Shown here: positions 27,462 through 35,432 of the stretch, piece by piece
How the letters are laid out: the number at the start of each line of letters is the position of its first letter
How positions within the stretch are numbered: the first letter of the stretch is position 1
From: Celeribacter litoreus
GTDB lineage: Bacteria; Pseudomonadota; Alphaproteobacteria; Rhodobacterales; Rhodobacteraceae
Assembly (NCBI RefSeq): GCF_020165855.1
Contig: NZ_JAIUFY010000005.1
Span: 558,001-622,000, forward strand
Direction of reading: 5' to 3'
Length of the DNA stretch: 64,000 bases
Position numbers and translations under genes: made by a program
The notes under the pieces: model-generated
Told to the model about the DNA's origin: nothing
Database searches by the model: none
The model's input: the letters and a program-made list of their open reading frames with translations, nothing else

Positions 27462-27527
27462 TGTTCGGGGCGGGGGCGTCTGTTTCCTTTTCGGTGGGAT
27501 GTTGAAACTGCTTGCTGGGAGACTGCT

Positions 27528-27803
27528 ATGAAACGGTTCGGGACCTTTGAGACCCATGCGCGCTTGGTGGAACGCATGGCGACAACGCTTGGTGTAGACC
27601 TTGAGGAGCGCGCGCAGCGCGGGGAAGAACCGAGTGAAGAACATGCGGTCGAGCGCGTCTATCGCTGCATGAGTTGCACAGAGCCGGAGCTTTGCACGCG
27701 CTTTCTCGACCTGCATCGGGATCTTGACGTGACGGCGGCAGAAGCACCGCCCTATTGCCGCAACCGGGCCGAACTACAGGGCCTCGCCGACGGCTCCTCG
27801 TAA
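27528..27803 (+). CDS. DUF6455 family tetracysteine protein (copy 1)
   Basis: A 91-residue soluble protein. A helical N-terminal half (FGTFETHARLVERMATTLGVDLEE) is followed by four cysteines at residues 47, 50, 56 and 76, in a C-x2-C-x5-C-x19-C array that looks like a metal or Fe-S site. GGGAG lies 6 bases before ATG 27528; the longer upstream frame is not conserved. A perfect FNR box upstream and a paralogue 29 bases downstream make this a two-gene, probably oxygen-regulated unit. The biochemical role of DUF6455 is unknown to me. Confidence 0.85.
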   Translation: MKRFGTFETHARLVERMATTLGVDLEERAQRGEEPSEEHAVERVYRCMSCTEPELCTRFLDLHRDLDVTAAEAPPYCRNRAELQGLADGSS

Positions 27804-27832
27804 CGCACAGACGATTTTGAAAGGACAGATCT

Positions 27833-28120
27833 ATGACGACTGACACGGAACTCCGCCCGGGAACCGCCTGCCTTATGCATGGTATGGCTGAGCGCTTGGG
27901 CGCGGATGTCACGCGCGCAGCGTCCTCAGGTGCCCTCTCCGAGAAAGAAGTCGCCGCGATGGAGGCGCGCTGCGGGAATTGCACACAGCATGACGCCTGC
28001 ATTCTCTGGCTTCTGGAGCATCAGGGCGCACAGGACTTTGCGCCGGACTACTGTCTGAATACGCAGGAACTCGGCTATCTGCGCGCTGTCCAAAATCAAC
28101 AGATCGAGGCCAAAGCGTAG
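27833..28120 (+). CDS. DUF6455 family tetracysteine protein (copy 2)
   Basis: A 95-residue paralogue of the preceding protein. Its first three array cysteines fall at the same residue numbers (47, 50, 56) and the fourth at 74 (C-x2-C-x5-C-x17-C). It has an additional Cys13. Sequence identity outside the cysteines and the flanking RC/ELC-like helices is low, so the duplication is old. AAAGGACAG precedes ATG 27833. A strong terminator at 28158 ends the unit. Metal binding is inferred from the cysteine spacing. Confidence 0.85.
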   Translation: MTTDTELRPGTACLMHGMAERLGADVTRAASSGALSEKEVAAMEARCGNCTQHDACILWLLEHQGAQDFAPDYCLNTQELGYLRAVQNQQIEAKA

Positions 28121-28157
28121 ACCGTTTCCCTTTCCGGTTTGCATGAGGCTGAGAGAG

Positions 28158-28184
28158 AAAAAGGACCCCGTGGGGTCCTTTTTT
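28158..28184 (+). terminator. Intrinsic terminator of the DUF6455 pair
   Basis: AAAAGGACCCC, loop GT, GGGGTCCTTTTTT; it could also serve the convergent DUF4405 gene. Confidence 0.88.
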
Positions 28185-28207
28185 GTCTGCGTTGATATCG
28201 ACTGCGA

Positions 28208-28756
28208 TCAGTTGCCTTGGGCACCTGCGCCGATACCCATGCCGCCTGCACCCTGTCCGGCATTTGCCGCATCGACGACCATCGCGGAGAAGACGGTCAT
28301 CTGAGCGCGGGTGTTCGACCCAGCGAGATCCTCCACGGTGGTCTCAGCGGAGGCGCCCGCATACCCTGCGGCATCCAGCCGCGCGATAAGTGTGCCGGTG
28401 TCGGTGTCAAAGATTGGTGCGAGTGTACCGAGCGTTTCATCCGCGAAGGCCCCAAAGGCTGCAAAGTTCGGCGGGCCCCCTGCGCGACCTTCTGCTTCCG
28501 GCCATGCATAGGCGCCAACTGTCAAGACGACGCCCAGCGCAATCACGGCGAGGCCGACAGGGCGTTTGAAATAGAGTTTGAACGGGCGCCAGTTGAGGAC
28601 AACATGGAACGCGACGATCAGAACCATCGCGAGGCCGATAATCTCATGCATCCAACGTGCAATCCCCGTCACCTGGTGGAAATACCAAAGCACACCAGTA
28701 ATTCCGACAATCGTGAAACTCGCAATCGTCAGTGGTGTGGCCCATTTGCGTAACAT
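28208..28756 (-). CDS. DUF4405-type membrane protein
   Basis: A 182-residue protein with three N-terminal hydrophobic helices (WATPLTIASFTIVGITGVLWYF, MHEIIGLAMVLIVAFHVVLNW, VGLAVIALGVVLTVGAYAW). Histidines in the first two helices (FHQVTG, MHEIIG, AFHVVLNW) resemble the cytochrome-b-like DUF4405 layout. A soluble Ala/Gly/Thr-rich C-terminal half follows, ending in a glycine-rich tail. A haem-binding or redox membrane role is plausible but inferred. Confidence 0.78.
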   Translation of the reverse strand: MLRKWATPLTIASFTIVGITGVLWYFHQVTGIARWMHEIIGLAMVLIVAFHVVLNWRPFKLYFKRPVGLAVIALGVVLTVGAYAWPEAEGRAGGPPNFAAFGAFADETLGTLAPIFDTDTGTLIARLDAAGYAGASAETTVEDLAGSNTRAQMTVFSAMVVDAANAGQGAGGMGIGAGAQGN

Positions 28757-28893
28757 TTGAATTTTCCTTACGTCTTTTCGTCTCGGTTACTCGTTAAACG
28801 CAGATCCCGCTGCTCTCCGTCGCGAAAATTGCAGGACTTGAAACAGTTTTTTCACTCCGCCATTCTGAAATCATCAGGAGGGGGAGGGGTCGC

Positions 28894-29256
28894 ATGGTCA
28901 ACAAGATCGGTTTTGCGTTGAAACACCTTGTCTGGCGGACGCTCTGGAGCATCGCTGGATTGCGCTACGCCTGGACATCGGAAGATTCATTTCGAAGTTG
29001 GGTCTATGCGAACCTCGTCTCGGCCATTGCTGCATTTGTGATTGATATGACCACCGGAGAAAGAGCACTCATCCTCGCGCTGGGCATCCTCGTTTTGGCG
29101 GCGGAACTCTTCAACACCGCTATCGAAGACGCGGTGGATCACATCTCCGAGGAAATCCATCCGCTCGCAAAGTCGGCTAAGGACGCGGGCTCCGCCGCAG
29201 TGACCATGACCGCCATCGCCGCTGGCGTCGCATGGGTGGTGGTGCTCATCGGTTGA
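28894..29256 (+). CDS. dgkA: Diacylglycerol kinase
   Basis: Small integral membrane kinase recycling diacylglycerol to phosphatidic acid. The 120-residue protein has the DgkA layout of three helices with the catalytic ELFNTAIEDAVDHISEE segment (residues about 70-87) and the N-terminal FRSWVYANLV region. A very strong purine-rich site (AGGAGGGGGAGGGG) precedes ATG 28894. Divergent from the DUF4405 gene. Confidence 0.93.
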   Translation: MVNKIGFALKHLVWRTLWSIAGLRYAWTSEDSFRSWVYANLVSAIAAFVIDMTTGERALILALGILVLAAELFNTAIEDAVDHISEEIHPLAKSAKDAGSAAVTMTAIAAGVAWVVVLIG

Positions 29257-29274
29257 GCGGTGTAATCAGTCTGC

Positions 29275-29640
29275 ATGCAGATTTACGATGGCATCATCTC
29301 TGACCGAGGATCGAAATACGCCGTATCCGGCGGCGCCTGTCAGTCCGAGGCGGAGGCAAAAGCATTCATCAAAGAACTTTGCCGTAAAAAGAAATTTGCG
29401 AAAGCCACGCACAATACATGGGGCGTTATCCTTCCCGATGGCACGCCTCTCAAAAACGACGATGGCGAGAGCGGTGCCGGAATGGTGATCCTGCGTATGC
29501 TTGAACGAGAGGGTGTAACGGGCCAAATCGTTGTTGTGACCCGCTGGTATGGCGGTAAACATTTGGGCGGCGACCGCTTTCGCCATGTGCAGGATGCGGT
29601 GCGCCATTATCTTGATCATGCGGAGTTGGCACATGGCTGA
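29275..29640 (+). CDS. YigZ/IMPACT N-terminal domain protein (single domain)
   Basis: A 121-residue UPF0029/IMPACT domain: DRGSKYAVSGGACQSEAEAKAFI, KATHNTWGVIL, NDDGESGAGMVILRML and the signature VVTRWYGGKHLGGDRFRHVQDAVR. Typical YigZ proteins have about 200 residues with a second ferredoxin-like domain, which is absent here. The eukaryotic relative IMPACT regulates GCN2; bacterial roles may involve RNA or ribosome binding, and none is proven here. The next gene starts inside its last 8 bases. Confidence 0.88.
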   Translation: MQIYDGIISDRGSKYAVSGGACQSEAEAKAFIKELCRKKKFAKATHNTWGVILPDGTPLKNDDGESGAGMVILRMLEREGVTGQIVVVTRWYGGKHLGGDRFRHVQDAVRHYLDHAELAHG

Positions 29641-30016
29641 ATATTCGCTTCCACAATTGCGCGCTCTCAGGCCGATGTTTCACGAACGCCTCATCGACCG
29701 CCGCATCGTTTCGCGTCGTCCGGTCTATCTCGAAGGCGTCTATCTTCAGTCACCCTGTCCCAAAGACGCCGGCACGCCACGCGAGGGCACTCTGACGGAT
29801 TTCGCAGAGGTGCTCGTGCCCGATCAGGACGACGCCGTTCTCACGGGCAGGCAGGATTGGCTCCAACTCGGGCCGCAGAACCGACTGAGTGACGAGAACG
29901 GCAAAGTCTTCGACGACATTCGCGGCCTTTATGCGCGGCTTCTCATGGAAGGCGCCTTCCGCACATATGAGCGCGACGAGACGCCCGAGACGCGCGAAGC
30001 CTCCGAACTCGACTAA
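29633..30016 (+). CDS. Conserved hypothetical protein
   Basis: A 127-residue soluble, acidic protein (MAEYSLPQLRALRPMFHERLIDRRIVSRRPVYLEG ...). Its start ATG 29633 lies 8 bases inside the upstream YigZ-like gene, implying coupling. I do not recognise the family. Visible features are an Arg-rich N-terminal third, a middle segment rich in acidic residues (EVLVPDQDDAV) and a C-terminal helix (IRGLYARLLMEGAFRTYERDE). Confidence 0.72.
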   Translation: MAEYSLPQLRALRPMFHERLIDRRIVSRRPVYLEGVYLQSPCPKDAGTPREGTLTDFAEVLVPDQDDAVLTGRQDWLQLGPQNRLSDENGKVFDDIRGLYARLLMEGAFRTYERDETPETREASELD

Positions 30017-30019
30017 CCT

Positions 30020-30412
30020 TTATTTGTGCGCCACGGCCTCGACCGGCCCGCCGTGCATCTTCCACGCCGTAAATCCGCCCGCCACATGGGCCACGCGATC
30101 AAACCCCATCTCCACACAGGTTTTGGTGGCAAGCGCCGAGCGCCACGCTGACGCGCAATAGAAGACGAACTTTTTGTCCTCGCCAAAGACCGGCTTGTAA
30201 TACGGGCTTTCTGGGTCGATCCAGAATTCGAGCATCCCGCGCGGGCAATGAAACGCCCCCGGAATACGGCCCTCACGCTCCAACTCGCGACGGTCGCGCA
30301 AGTCAACGAATTGCACACCGTCTTCCTTCATCATGCCGATCGCGGTCTCGGTCGGGATCGTTTCGATCATCTGATGGGCCGCGGCGAGCAGGTCTTTGTA
30401 ATTCTTGAGCAT
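30020..30412 (-). CDS. Rhodanese-domain sulfurtransferase
   Basis: A 130-residue single rhodanese domain: FVDLRDRRELEREGRIPGAFHCPRGMLEFWI, then the active-site loop FYCASAWRSALATKTC with the catalytic Cys in CASAWRS, and VAHVAGGFTAWKMHGGPVE at the C-terminus. It presumably transfers sulfane sulfur to thiols or cyanide in the cytosol; the physiological acceptor is unknown. Convergent with the preceding unknown gene. Confidence 0.92.
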   Translation of the reverse strand: MLKNYKDLLAAAHQMIETIPTETAIGMMKEDGVQFVDLRDRRELEREGRIPGAFHCPRGMLEFWIDPESPYYKPVFGEDKKFVFYCASAWRSALATKTCVEMGFDRVAHVAGGFTAWKMHGGPVEAVAHK

Positions 30413-30511
30413 ATGCGCCTCCCTTTGGGCGCAGAGTGGGCAGTGGAGGGCCGAACGTCAAGAGACTTGCCACCGCCCCGTGCGCTGTGCAGAGTTGGGA
30501 CAGGAGGAGAC

Positions 30512-31192
30512 ATGCAAGACCATCAACCGAAAGCGTATACCGCGCTCTCGGATGCCGAAATTACGGCATTCGCGCACCTGTATCGGGGAGAGGTCTACCG
30601 CTCCACGCTCTGGCGCACGCGGCTCGACACATCGACTAACTGGGCGGTTGTGACGCTGGGCATCGCCCTGTCCATCGCCTTTGCCACACCCTCGGCCTCT
30701 CCGCTGCCTTTGCTGCTCGTGGGGATTCTTATCATCTTCTTTCTGATGTTGGAGGCGAGGCGCTATCGCTATTTCAACGTCTGGCGCGCGCGGTGTAGGT
30801 GGATGGAGACGCATTTCTTCGTGCCCATGCTGGACCGCGAGGCCGTCACCTGTGAAACCGACTGGCAAAAGGTGCTGGCGAAAGACTACCTCTATCCCGC
30901 CTATCACGTGCCGCTTCGCGTCGCAATCGGCCGCCGCATCCGCCGGAATTACTTCTGGATTTTGCTGATCCAGACGGTGGCCTACCTCGGCAAACTCCTC
31001 GTCCACCCGACGCCACTCACATCCGTCGACGACCTCTACGCCCGCGCCGCCATCGGCCCCGTCCACGGCGGCTGGCTCTTGGCGCTGGGCGCGGTCTACC
31101 TCGGTTCGTGGGGCTTGATCTCTGTGATCAGCTGGAGGGATGACAAACGGCGGGCTGCGAAGCGGGGGAACAATTCGAGCGGGATGGGGTGA
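30512..31192 (+). CDS. DUF2270 membrane protein
   Basis: A 226-residue membrane protein of the DUF2270 type. A soluble start (TALSDAEITAFAHLYRGEVYRSTLWRTRLDTSTNWAVV) leads into two adjacent helices (VTLGIALSIAFATPSASPLPLLLVGILIIFFLMLEARRYRYF). A soluble middle (CRWMETHFFVPML) is followed by C-terminal helices (YFWILLIQTVAYLGKLLVHP, GGWLLALGAVYLGSWGLISV). AGGAGG (30502-30507) gives a strong start at 30512. Function unknown. An AT-rich islet begins just downstream. Confidence 0.85.
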   Translation: MQDHQPKAYTALSDAEITAFAHLYRGEVYRSTLWRTRLDTSTNWAVVTLGIALSIAFATPSASPLPLLLVGILIIFFLMLEARRYRYFNVWRARCRWMETHFFVPMLDREAVTCETDWQKVLAKDYLYPAYHVPLRVAIGRRIRRNYFWILLIQTVAYLGKLLVHPTPLTSVDDLYARAAIGPVHGGWLLALGAVYLGSWGLISVISWRDDKRRAAKRGNNSSGMG

Positions 31193-31198
31193 GCAGAC

Positions 31199-31314
31199 GC
31201 TTCTCTCTTGATCGGCACCGTTCGGCTTTAGACCAACCCGCGCGATGCAACGCATCGCGAGCGCCCGAGTTTCCGCGTCACGCCGAAGGTGTGCAATCAA
31301 GAGTGAGAGGGCGC
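31199..31314. repeat. Long imperfect foldback element
   Basis: The 28-base left arm from 31199 (ending TTCGGC at 31226) and the right arm at 31282-31314 are imperfect reverse complements sharing CTCTTGAT and TTCGGC blocks. Between them is a perfect 8-bp hairpin, CGCGATGC (31241-31248)/GCATCGCG (31252-31259). The element lies in the gap between DUF2270 and the AT-rich gene. It could be a MITE-like repeat or a structured 3' end; copies elsewhere cannot be checked here. Confidence 0.55.
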
Positions 31315-31334
31315 TTTCAGCCCCCACCCTATGG

Positions 31335-32291
31335 TCAGGCGCTAAAGAGCAATTTTGAAAGATAATTGGATAGAATGTTCAAGCCGACTACAGACCCGAT
31401 GCCCAAAACAGATTGGATGGCTGCAGTTCGGTTGTTTTTGCTAAACTTGCTATGGCAGCGATCATCTCCCTTATTAAGAAGTATAATCGAAAAGTTCTGA
31501 AAACGATCGATCCCTAGTTCGACAATTCGACCGAGAAAAGAGCCCAGTAACCATACGAGAAGCCCAGCGGCTGTCACGTACAGAAGCTGTGACGCGAGCC
31601 CAGTCAACGTGTCAATACTACTGCGCGCGAATGCAGCGCCGGAAAAATATAAAAACAATGCAGTCGAGCCAAACGCGAATATTGGATTTGCCCAGTGACT
31701 GTGTTTTTGAGCAGTTTCAACAACCTTATTATCCATTTTGCGGTCGAGGCCGTCAGCCCATTCTTGCACAGCCTGAAGAAAGGATCGTCCAACGACATAA
31801 TCGACAAAATTTACTTTGCATCGTATCGGCGAGAGCGAAAAAAACCTTCTAATCCTCATTGAAGAGATCGGCAGACGATTTTCACCCTCTGCGATAGCAA
31901 GCGTCGAAGAAGTATGAAGCCCGATCTTATACGCTGCGGCTTTTCCGCTCGAAGCATTTCTTATCAAGTAATTGTATTCGAGATAGATATTTTCTATCGG
32001 AGATGAATTTCCTTTATTGTAGAGCTTAAAGCGGTCAAAGCTGCTGAACTGTTCTTTGCTTTTGTTAGAATGGAAGACCGTTACAGAGCAATTGTTCAAT
32101 ATCGCCCCATGCGAGACTGCGCACTGCTTAATGGTGTAGTTCACTTGCTCGAGGTCAGACATCCTTACAGTGACGGCATAATCGAGTTGAATGCTGTTTG
32201 CTTCAGTCTTTCCAGTTAGGTCGTTATAAAGCTCTTGCAGGGTTTTGAAGTCTAGTTGGTTTTCACCAATTTCGATAATATCATTCGACAT
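31335..32291 (-). CDS. Unknown membrane protein in an AT-rich islet
   Basis: A 318-residue protein. About 195 N-terminal residues look soluble (IIEIGENQLDFKTLQELYNDLTGK, then SISSMRIRRFFSLSPIR). A C-terminal membrane part has three helices (ANPIFAFGSTALFLYFSG, LLYVTAAGLLVWLLGSFLGRIV, SVLGIGSVVGLNILSNYLSKLLF). Base composition and codon choice are clearly AT-richer than the neighbours, suggesting horizontal acquisition. Start ATG 32291 has a weak AAGAGAA site. It lies 13 bases after rimO on the same strand, so may be read from the rimO promoter. No family recognised. Confidence 0.78.
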   Translation of the reverse strand: MSNDIIEIGENQLDFKTLQELYNDLTGKTEANSIQLDYAVTVRMSDLEQVNYTIKQCAVSHGAILNNCSVTVFHSNKSKEQFSSFDRFKLYNKGNSSPIENIYLEYNYLIRNASSGKAAAYKIGLHTSSTLAIAEGENRLPISSMRIRRFFSLSPIRCKVNFVDYVVGRSFLQAVQEWADGLDRKMDNKVVETAQKHSHWANPIFAFGSTALFLYFSGAAFARSSIDTLTGLASQLLYVTAAGLLVWLLGSFLGRIVELGIDRFQNFSIILLNKGDDRCHSKFSKNNRTAAIQSVLGIGSVVGLNILSNYLSKLLFSA

Positions 32292-32304
32292 TAAATAATT
32301 CTCT

Positions 32305-33708
32305 TTAAGTAAGCTTACCCCACAGATCGTATTCACCCGCCTCATCAACTTCAACAAAAACCAAATCCCCAACACTCAACCCCTCGGTCCCCTCGTCAAT
32401 AAAGAGGTTTCCGTCGATTTCCGGCGCGTCGGCTTTGGTGCGGCAGGTGGCGATGCCGTCTTCGTCGATGTCGTCCACGATGGCTTGCTGGATCGTGCCG
32501 ACTTTGGCCTCCAACTTGGCTTCGGAAATGGCCTGCGCCTTTTCCATAAACCGTTCCCAGCGTTCTTGTTTGACTTCCGCAGGGACGTGATCGGGCAGGG
32601 CGTTTGAGCGTGCGCCGTCGACGTTTTCGTATTGGAAGCAGCCAACGCGGTCGAGTTGGGCTTCGTCCATCCAGTCGAGAAGGTATTGGAATTCCGCCTC
32701 CGTCTCCCCCGGGTAGCCGACGATGAAGGTCGAGCGCAGGGTGATGTCGGGGCAGATGTCGCGCCAGGCTGCGATTTCGTCGAGCACTTTGGCCGAGGCC
32801 GCCGGACGTGCCATGCGTTTGAGGACGTCGGGGTGGCCGTGCTGGAACGGGATATCGAGGTAGGGCAGGACCGCGTTCGACGTGTCCGCCATGAGCGGGA
32901 TCAGGTCGCGCACATGGGGGTAGGGGTAGACGTAGTGGAGCCGCACCCAGAGATCATCCGCCGCGCCCAGTTGACCCAGCTCGCGCGCGAGGTCGGTGAT
33001 GTGGCTGCGGACCTCGCGGTCTTTCCACGGGTGGGTGTCATAGCGGCGGTCGAGGCCGTAGGCGGAGGTGTCCTGCGAGATGACGAGCAGTTCCTTGACA
33101 CCCGCGTCCACGAGCTTTTCCGCCTCACGCAGAATGGCGTGGACAGGGCGCGACTGGAGTTTGCCGCGCATGTCGGGGATGATGCAGAACTTGCAGGCGT
33201 GATTGCAGCCCTCGGAAATCTTGAGGTAGCTGAAATGGCGTGGCGTGAGGCTCACACCGGTCGCGGGCAGCAGGTCGATAAACGGATCAGGCGAGGGTGG
33301 CACGGCGCCATGCACCGCATCGAGCACCTGTTCGTATTGGTGCGGACCGGTGACGGCGAGGACCTTGGGGTGGACGCCGGTGATATATTCCGGCTCTGCG
33401 CCGAGACAGCCGGTGACGATCACCTTGCCGTTTTCCTGAAGCGCCTCACCGATGGCCTCAAGGCTCTCTGCCTTCGCGGAATCGAGAAAACCGCAGGTGT
33501 TCACCACCACCGCATCCGCGCCCGCGTAGTCGGCGCTGATCTGATACCCTTCGGCGCGCAGGCGCGTCAGAATGCGTTCGCTGTCGACGAGCGCCTTCGG
33601 GCAACCAAGCGAGACCATGCCAATCGTCGGCTGACCGGCGCGGCGGGTGTCGTCAAACATGGCTTTGGGGGCCAGATCGGGGCGGAGATTCGGTGGGTTT
33701 GTGCTCAT
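32305..33708 (-). CDS. rimO: Ribosomal protein S12 methylthiotransferase RimO
   Basis: Radical-SAM enzyme that methylthiolates Asp of ribosomal protein S12. The 467-residue protein has an N-terminal MTTase domain with Cys in [15 protein letters not shown] and [13 protein letters not shown]. The radical-SAM motif is [15 protein letters not shown] (CxxxCxxC), and a C-terminal TRAM domain ends with [12 protein letters not shown]. Start ATG 33708 (MSTNPPN) is preferred over the in-frame extension to 33723. The AT-rich gene follows 13 bases downstream. Confidence 0.95.
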   Translation of the reverse strand: MSTNPPNLRPDLAPKAMFDDTRRAGQPTIGMVSLGCPKALVDSERILTRLRAEGYQISADYAGADAVVVNTCGFLDSAKAESLEAIGEALQENGKVIVTGCLGAEPEYITGVHPKVLAVTGPHQYEQVLDAVHGAVPPSPDPFIDLLPATGVSLTPRHFSYLKISEGCNHACKFCIIPDMRGKLQSRPVHAILREAEKLVDAGVKELLVISQDTSAYGLDRRYDTHPWKDREVRSHITDLARELGQLGAADDLWVRLHYVYPYPHVRDLIPLMADTSNAVLPYLDIPFQHGHPDVLKRMARPAASAKVLDEIAAWRDICPDITLRSTFIVGYPGETEAEFQYLLDWMDEAQLDRVGCFQYENVDGARSNALPDHVPAEVKQERWERFMEKAQAISEAKLEAKVGTIQQAIVDDIDEDGIATCRTKADAPEIDGNLFIDEGTEGLSVGDLVFVEVDEAGEYDLWGKLT

Positions 33709-33881
33709 AAGAGGCTCATACACGCGATTGGGCGTTCGGGAAAGGCACGGCGCATGTGTGTTGGTGTTGGCTGAGATGGGTCTGAAAATCGGGGATCGGA
33801 CAGTTTTGCGTCGCTAGTGGAAAGAAGGTTTCCGGCTTTTTTGACAGTTCTGGTATGCATTTATCGAAATGTGACAATGAC
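33709..33881. other. Intergenic region upstream of the FadL-like gene
   Basis: No gene is visible between rimO and the FNR-like site. A GC-rich inverted repeat CGCGCG-AAA-CGCGCG lies further down at about 33937-33955, just before a TTGACA. No matching -10 element was convincing. Confidence 0.4.
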
Positions 33882-33895
33882 TTGATCTCGATCAC
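33882..33895. promoter_or_regulatory. FNR-type half-perfect palindrome
   Basis: TTGATCTCGATCAC matches TTGAT-N4-ATCAA at 9 of 10 defined positions. It is about 110 bases before the FadL-like start, so regulation of that gene by FnrL or a related Crp/Fnr protein is possible. The distance and the one mismatch keep confidence moderate. Confidence 0.5.
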
Positions 33896-34006
33896 GTTTG
33901 TGCTGGCGATTAAGTGATTTCCAGTGTCTATGGCGGCGCGCGCGAAACGCGCGTTGACATGACGCCGGGCGGGGGACGCCTGCCCTCTGGAATTTGGAGG
34001 CCGAGA

Positions 34007-35260
34007 ATGAACTCTCAACACACCAACCGTATTCTCCGCATGGGGCTGACCTGTGCGGCAATCTCCCTGCCGATGGTGGCGCAGGCGACCGAGGGCTATT
34101 TCGCGCTCGGCTATAGTCCTGCCGCACGCGGTGTTGCAGGGGCAGGCGTTGCCGCCACGCAGGATGCCATGTCCGTCGCCACCAATCCCGCAAGCGTCGC
34201 CGAGCTTGGCGAAGAACTATCCCTTGGCCTCCAGATCTTTTCGCCGGAGCGCGGCTACACCGGCACCGGCACCGGCTTTATCGCGCCGGGCACATGGGAA
34301 TCCGGGTCCGATTACTTTCCTGTTCCGAACTTCGCCTATAACAAGCCGCTGGCCAACGGTGCCGTGCTGAACTTTGCGGCCTACGGCAACGGCGGGATGA
34401 ACACGACCTACGAGAACGTCGCGAACCCGAATTGCCTAAGCGGTGTCTTCTGTGCGGGTGACGCCGGCGTCGATCTCACCCAGATGTTCCTGTCCGTGAC
34501 CTTCGCCAACAAAGTCGGTCGCCTCTCCTACGGCCTTTCTCCGACCGTTGCCGTGCAAGCCTTCGAAGCGACCGGTCTCTCGGCTCTGTCCGCGAACTCC
34601 ATTGATCCTGCACACTTCTCTGACAACGGCCACGATTTCTCCTATGGCGTCGGTCTCAAGTTCGGGGTTCAGTATGATGTGACCGATCAACTCACGCTCG
34701 GTTTCGCAGCGCAAACGAAGTTCGACATGAGCGAATTCGACAAATATGCGGGCCTTTTCGAAGGTGGTGGCGACTTCGATATTCCTGCCTCCGTGACGCT
34801 CGGCCTCGCCTATGAGACCTCGCCTGCGGTTACGCTGATGCTCGACTATCAGAAAATCTTCTATTCGGGTGTCCCGGCGGTGAGCAATGCGATGAACGGA
34901 ACGCCGTTCGGAACAAATGGTGGCCCGGGCTTTGGCTGGGATGATGTCGAGGTTCTTCGCGTGGGCGTCGAATGGGTGGCGTCTGATACAATGACGTGGC
35001 GGGCCGGCTATGCCTACGCCACCAACCCGATTTCGAGCGCGGATGTGGCGCTCGGTGTTCTGGCCCCAGGTATCGTCGAACATCACTTTGCTGTTGGCGG
35101 GTCCAAAAAACTCAACGACCGTGACACGATCGATTTCTCTGTTTCCTATGTGCCTGAAAACACTGTGACAGGGCCTGTCGATATCACGATGGGTGGCGGC
35201 GACGTCGAGCTCTACATGAGCCAGATTTCTGCCTCCGTCGGGTGGACGCGCACTTTCTGA
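34007..35260 (+). CDS. Outer membrane protein, OmpP1/FadL/TodX family
   Basis: A 417-residue predicted outer-membrane beta-barrel. A signal peptide (MGLTCAAISLPMVAQA, cleavage near residue 28) precedes the FadL hatch-like EGYFALGYSPAARGVAGAGVAATQDAMSVATNPAS. The barrel strands end with an aromatic C-terminal residue (VGWTRTF). FadL proteins import long-chain fatty acids or other hydrophobic compounds; the substrate here is unknown. GGAGG (33996-34000) is 6 bases from ATG 34007; the earlier open frame is not a signal peptide. A terminator follows at 35289. Confidence 0.92.
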   Translation: MNSQHTNRILRMGLTCAAISLPMVAQATEGYFALGYSPAARGVAGAGVAATQDAMSVATNPASVAELGEELSLGLQIFSPERGYTGTGTGFIAPGTWESGSDYFPVPNFAYNKPLANGAVLNFAAYGNGGMNTTYENVANPNCLSGVFCAGDAGVDLTQMFLSVTFANKVGRLSYGLSPTVAVQAFEATGLSALSANSIDPAHFSDNGHDFSYGVGLKFGVQYDVTDQLTLGFAAQTKFDMSEFDKYAGLFEGGGDFDIPASVTLGLAYETSPAVTLMLDYQKIFYSGVPAVSNAMNGTPFGTNGGPGFGWDDVEVLRVGVEWVASDTMTWRAGYAYATNPISSADVALGVLAPGIVEHHFAVGGSKKLNDRDTIDFSVSYVPENTVTGPVDITMGGGDVELYMSQISASVGWTRTF

Positions 35261-35288
35261 AATTCGGCCCTCCCCCCTTGGCCGTGCA

Positions 35289-35315
35289 GGGCGCCCCTTC
35301 GGGCGCCCTAATTCT
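35289..35315 (+). terminator. Terminator of the FadL-like gene
   Basis: GGGCGCCC (35289-35296), loop CTTC, GGGCGCCC (35301-35308), then TAATTCT, a weak T-tract. Confidence 0.7.
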
Positions 35316-35432
35316 GTGCAAGGGCTCCATAGCTTTCGTCAATCGGCGCACAGAGACTGTGTGGTCTGCCCAGACTACAGAATCCGCAAAAATGTTTAGG
35401 TCTAGGGAAAACGCACTCTAAGGACCCGGCTC

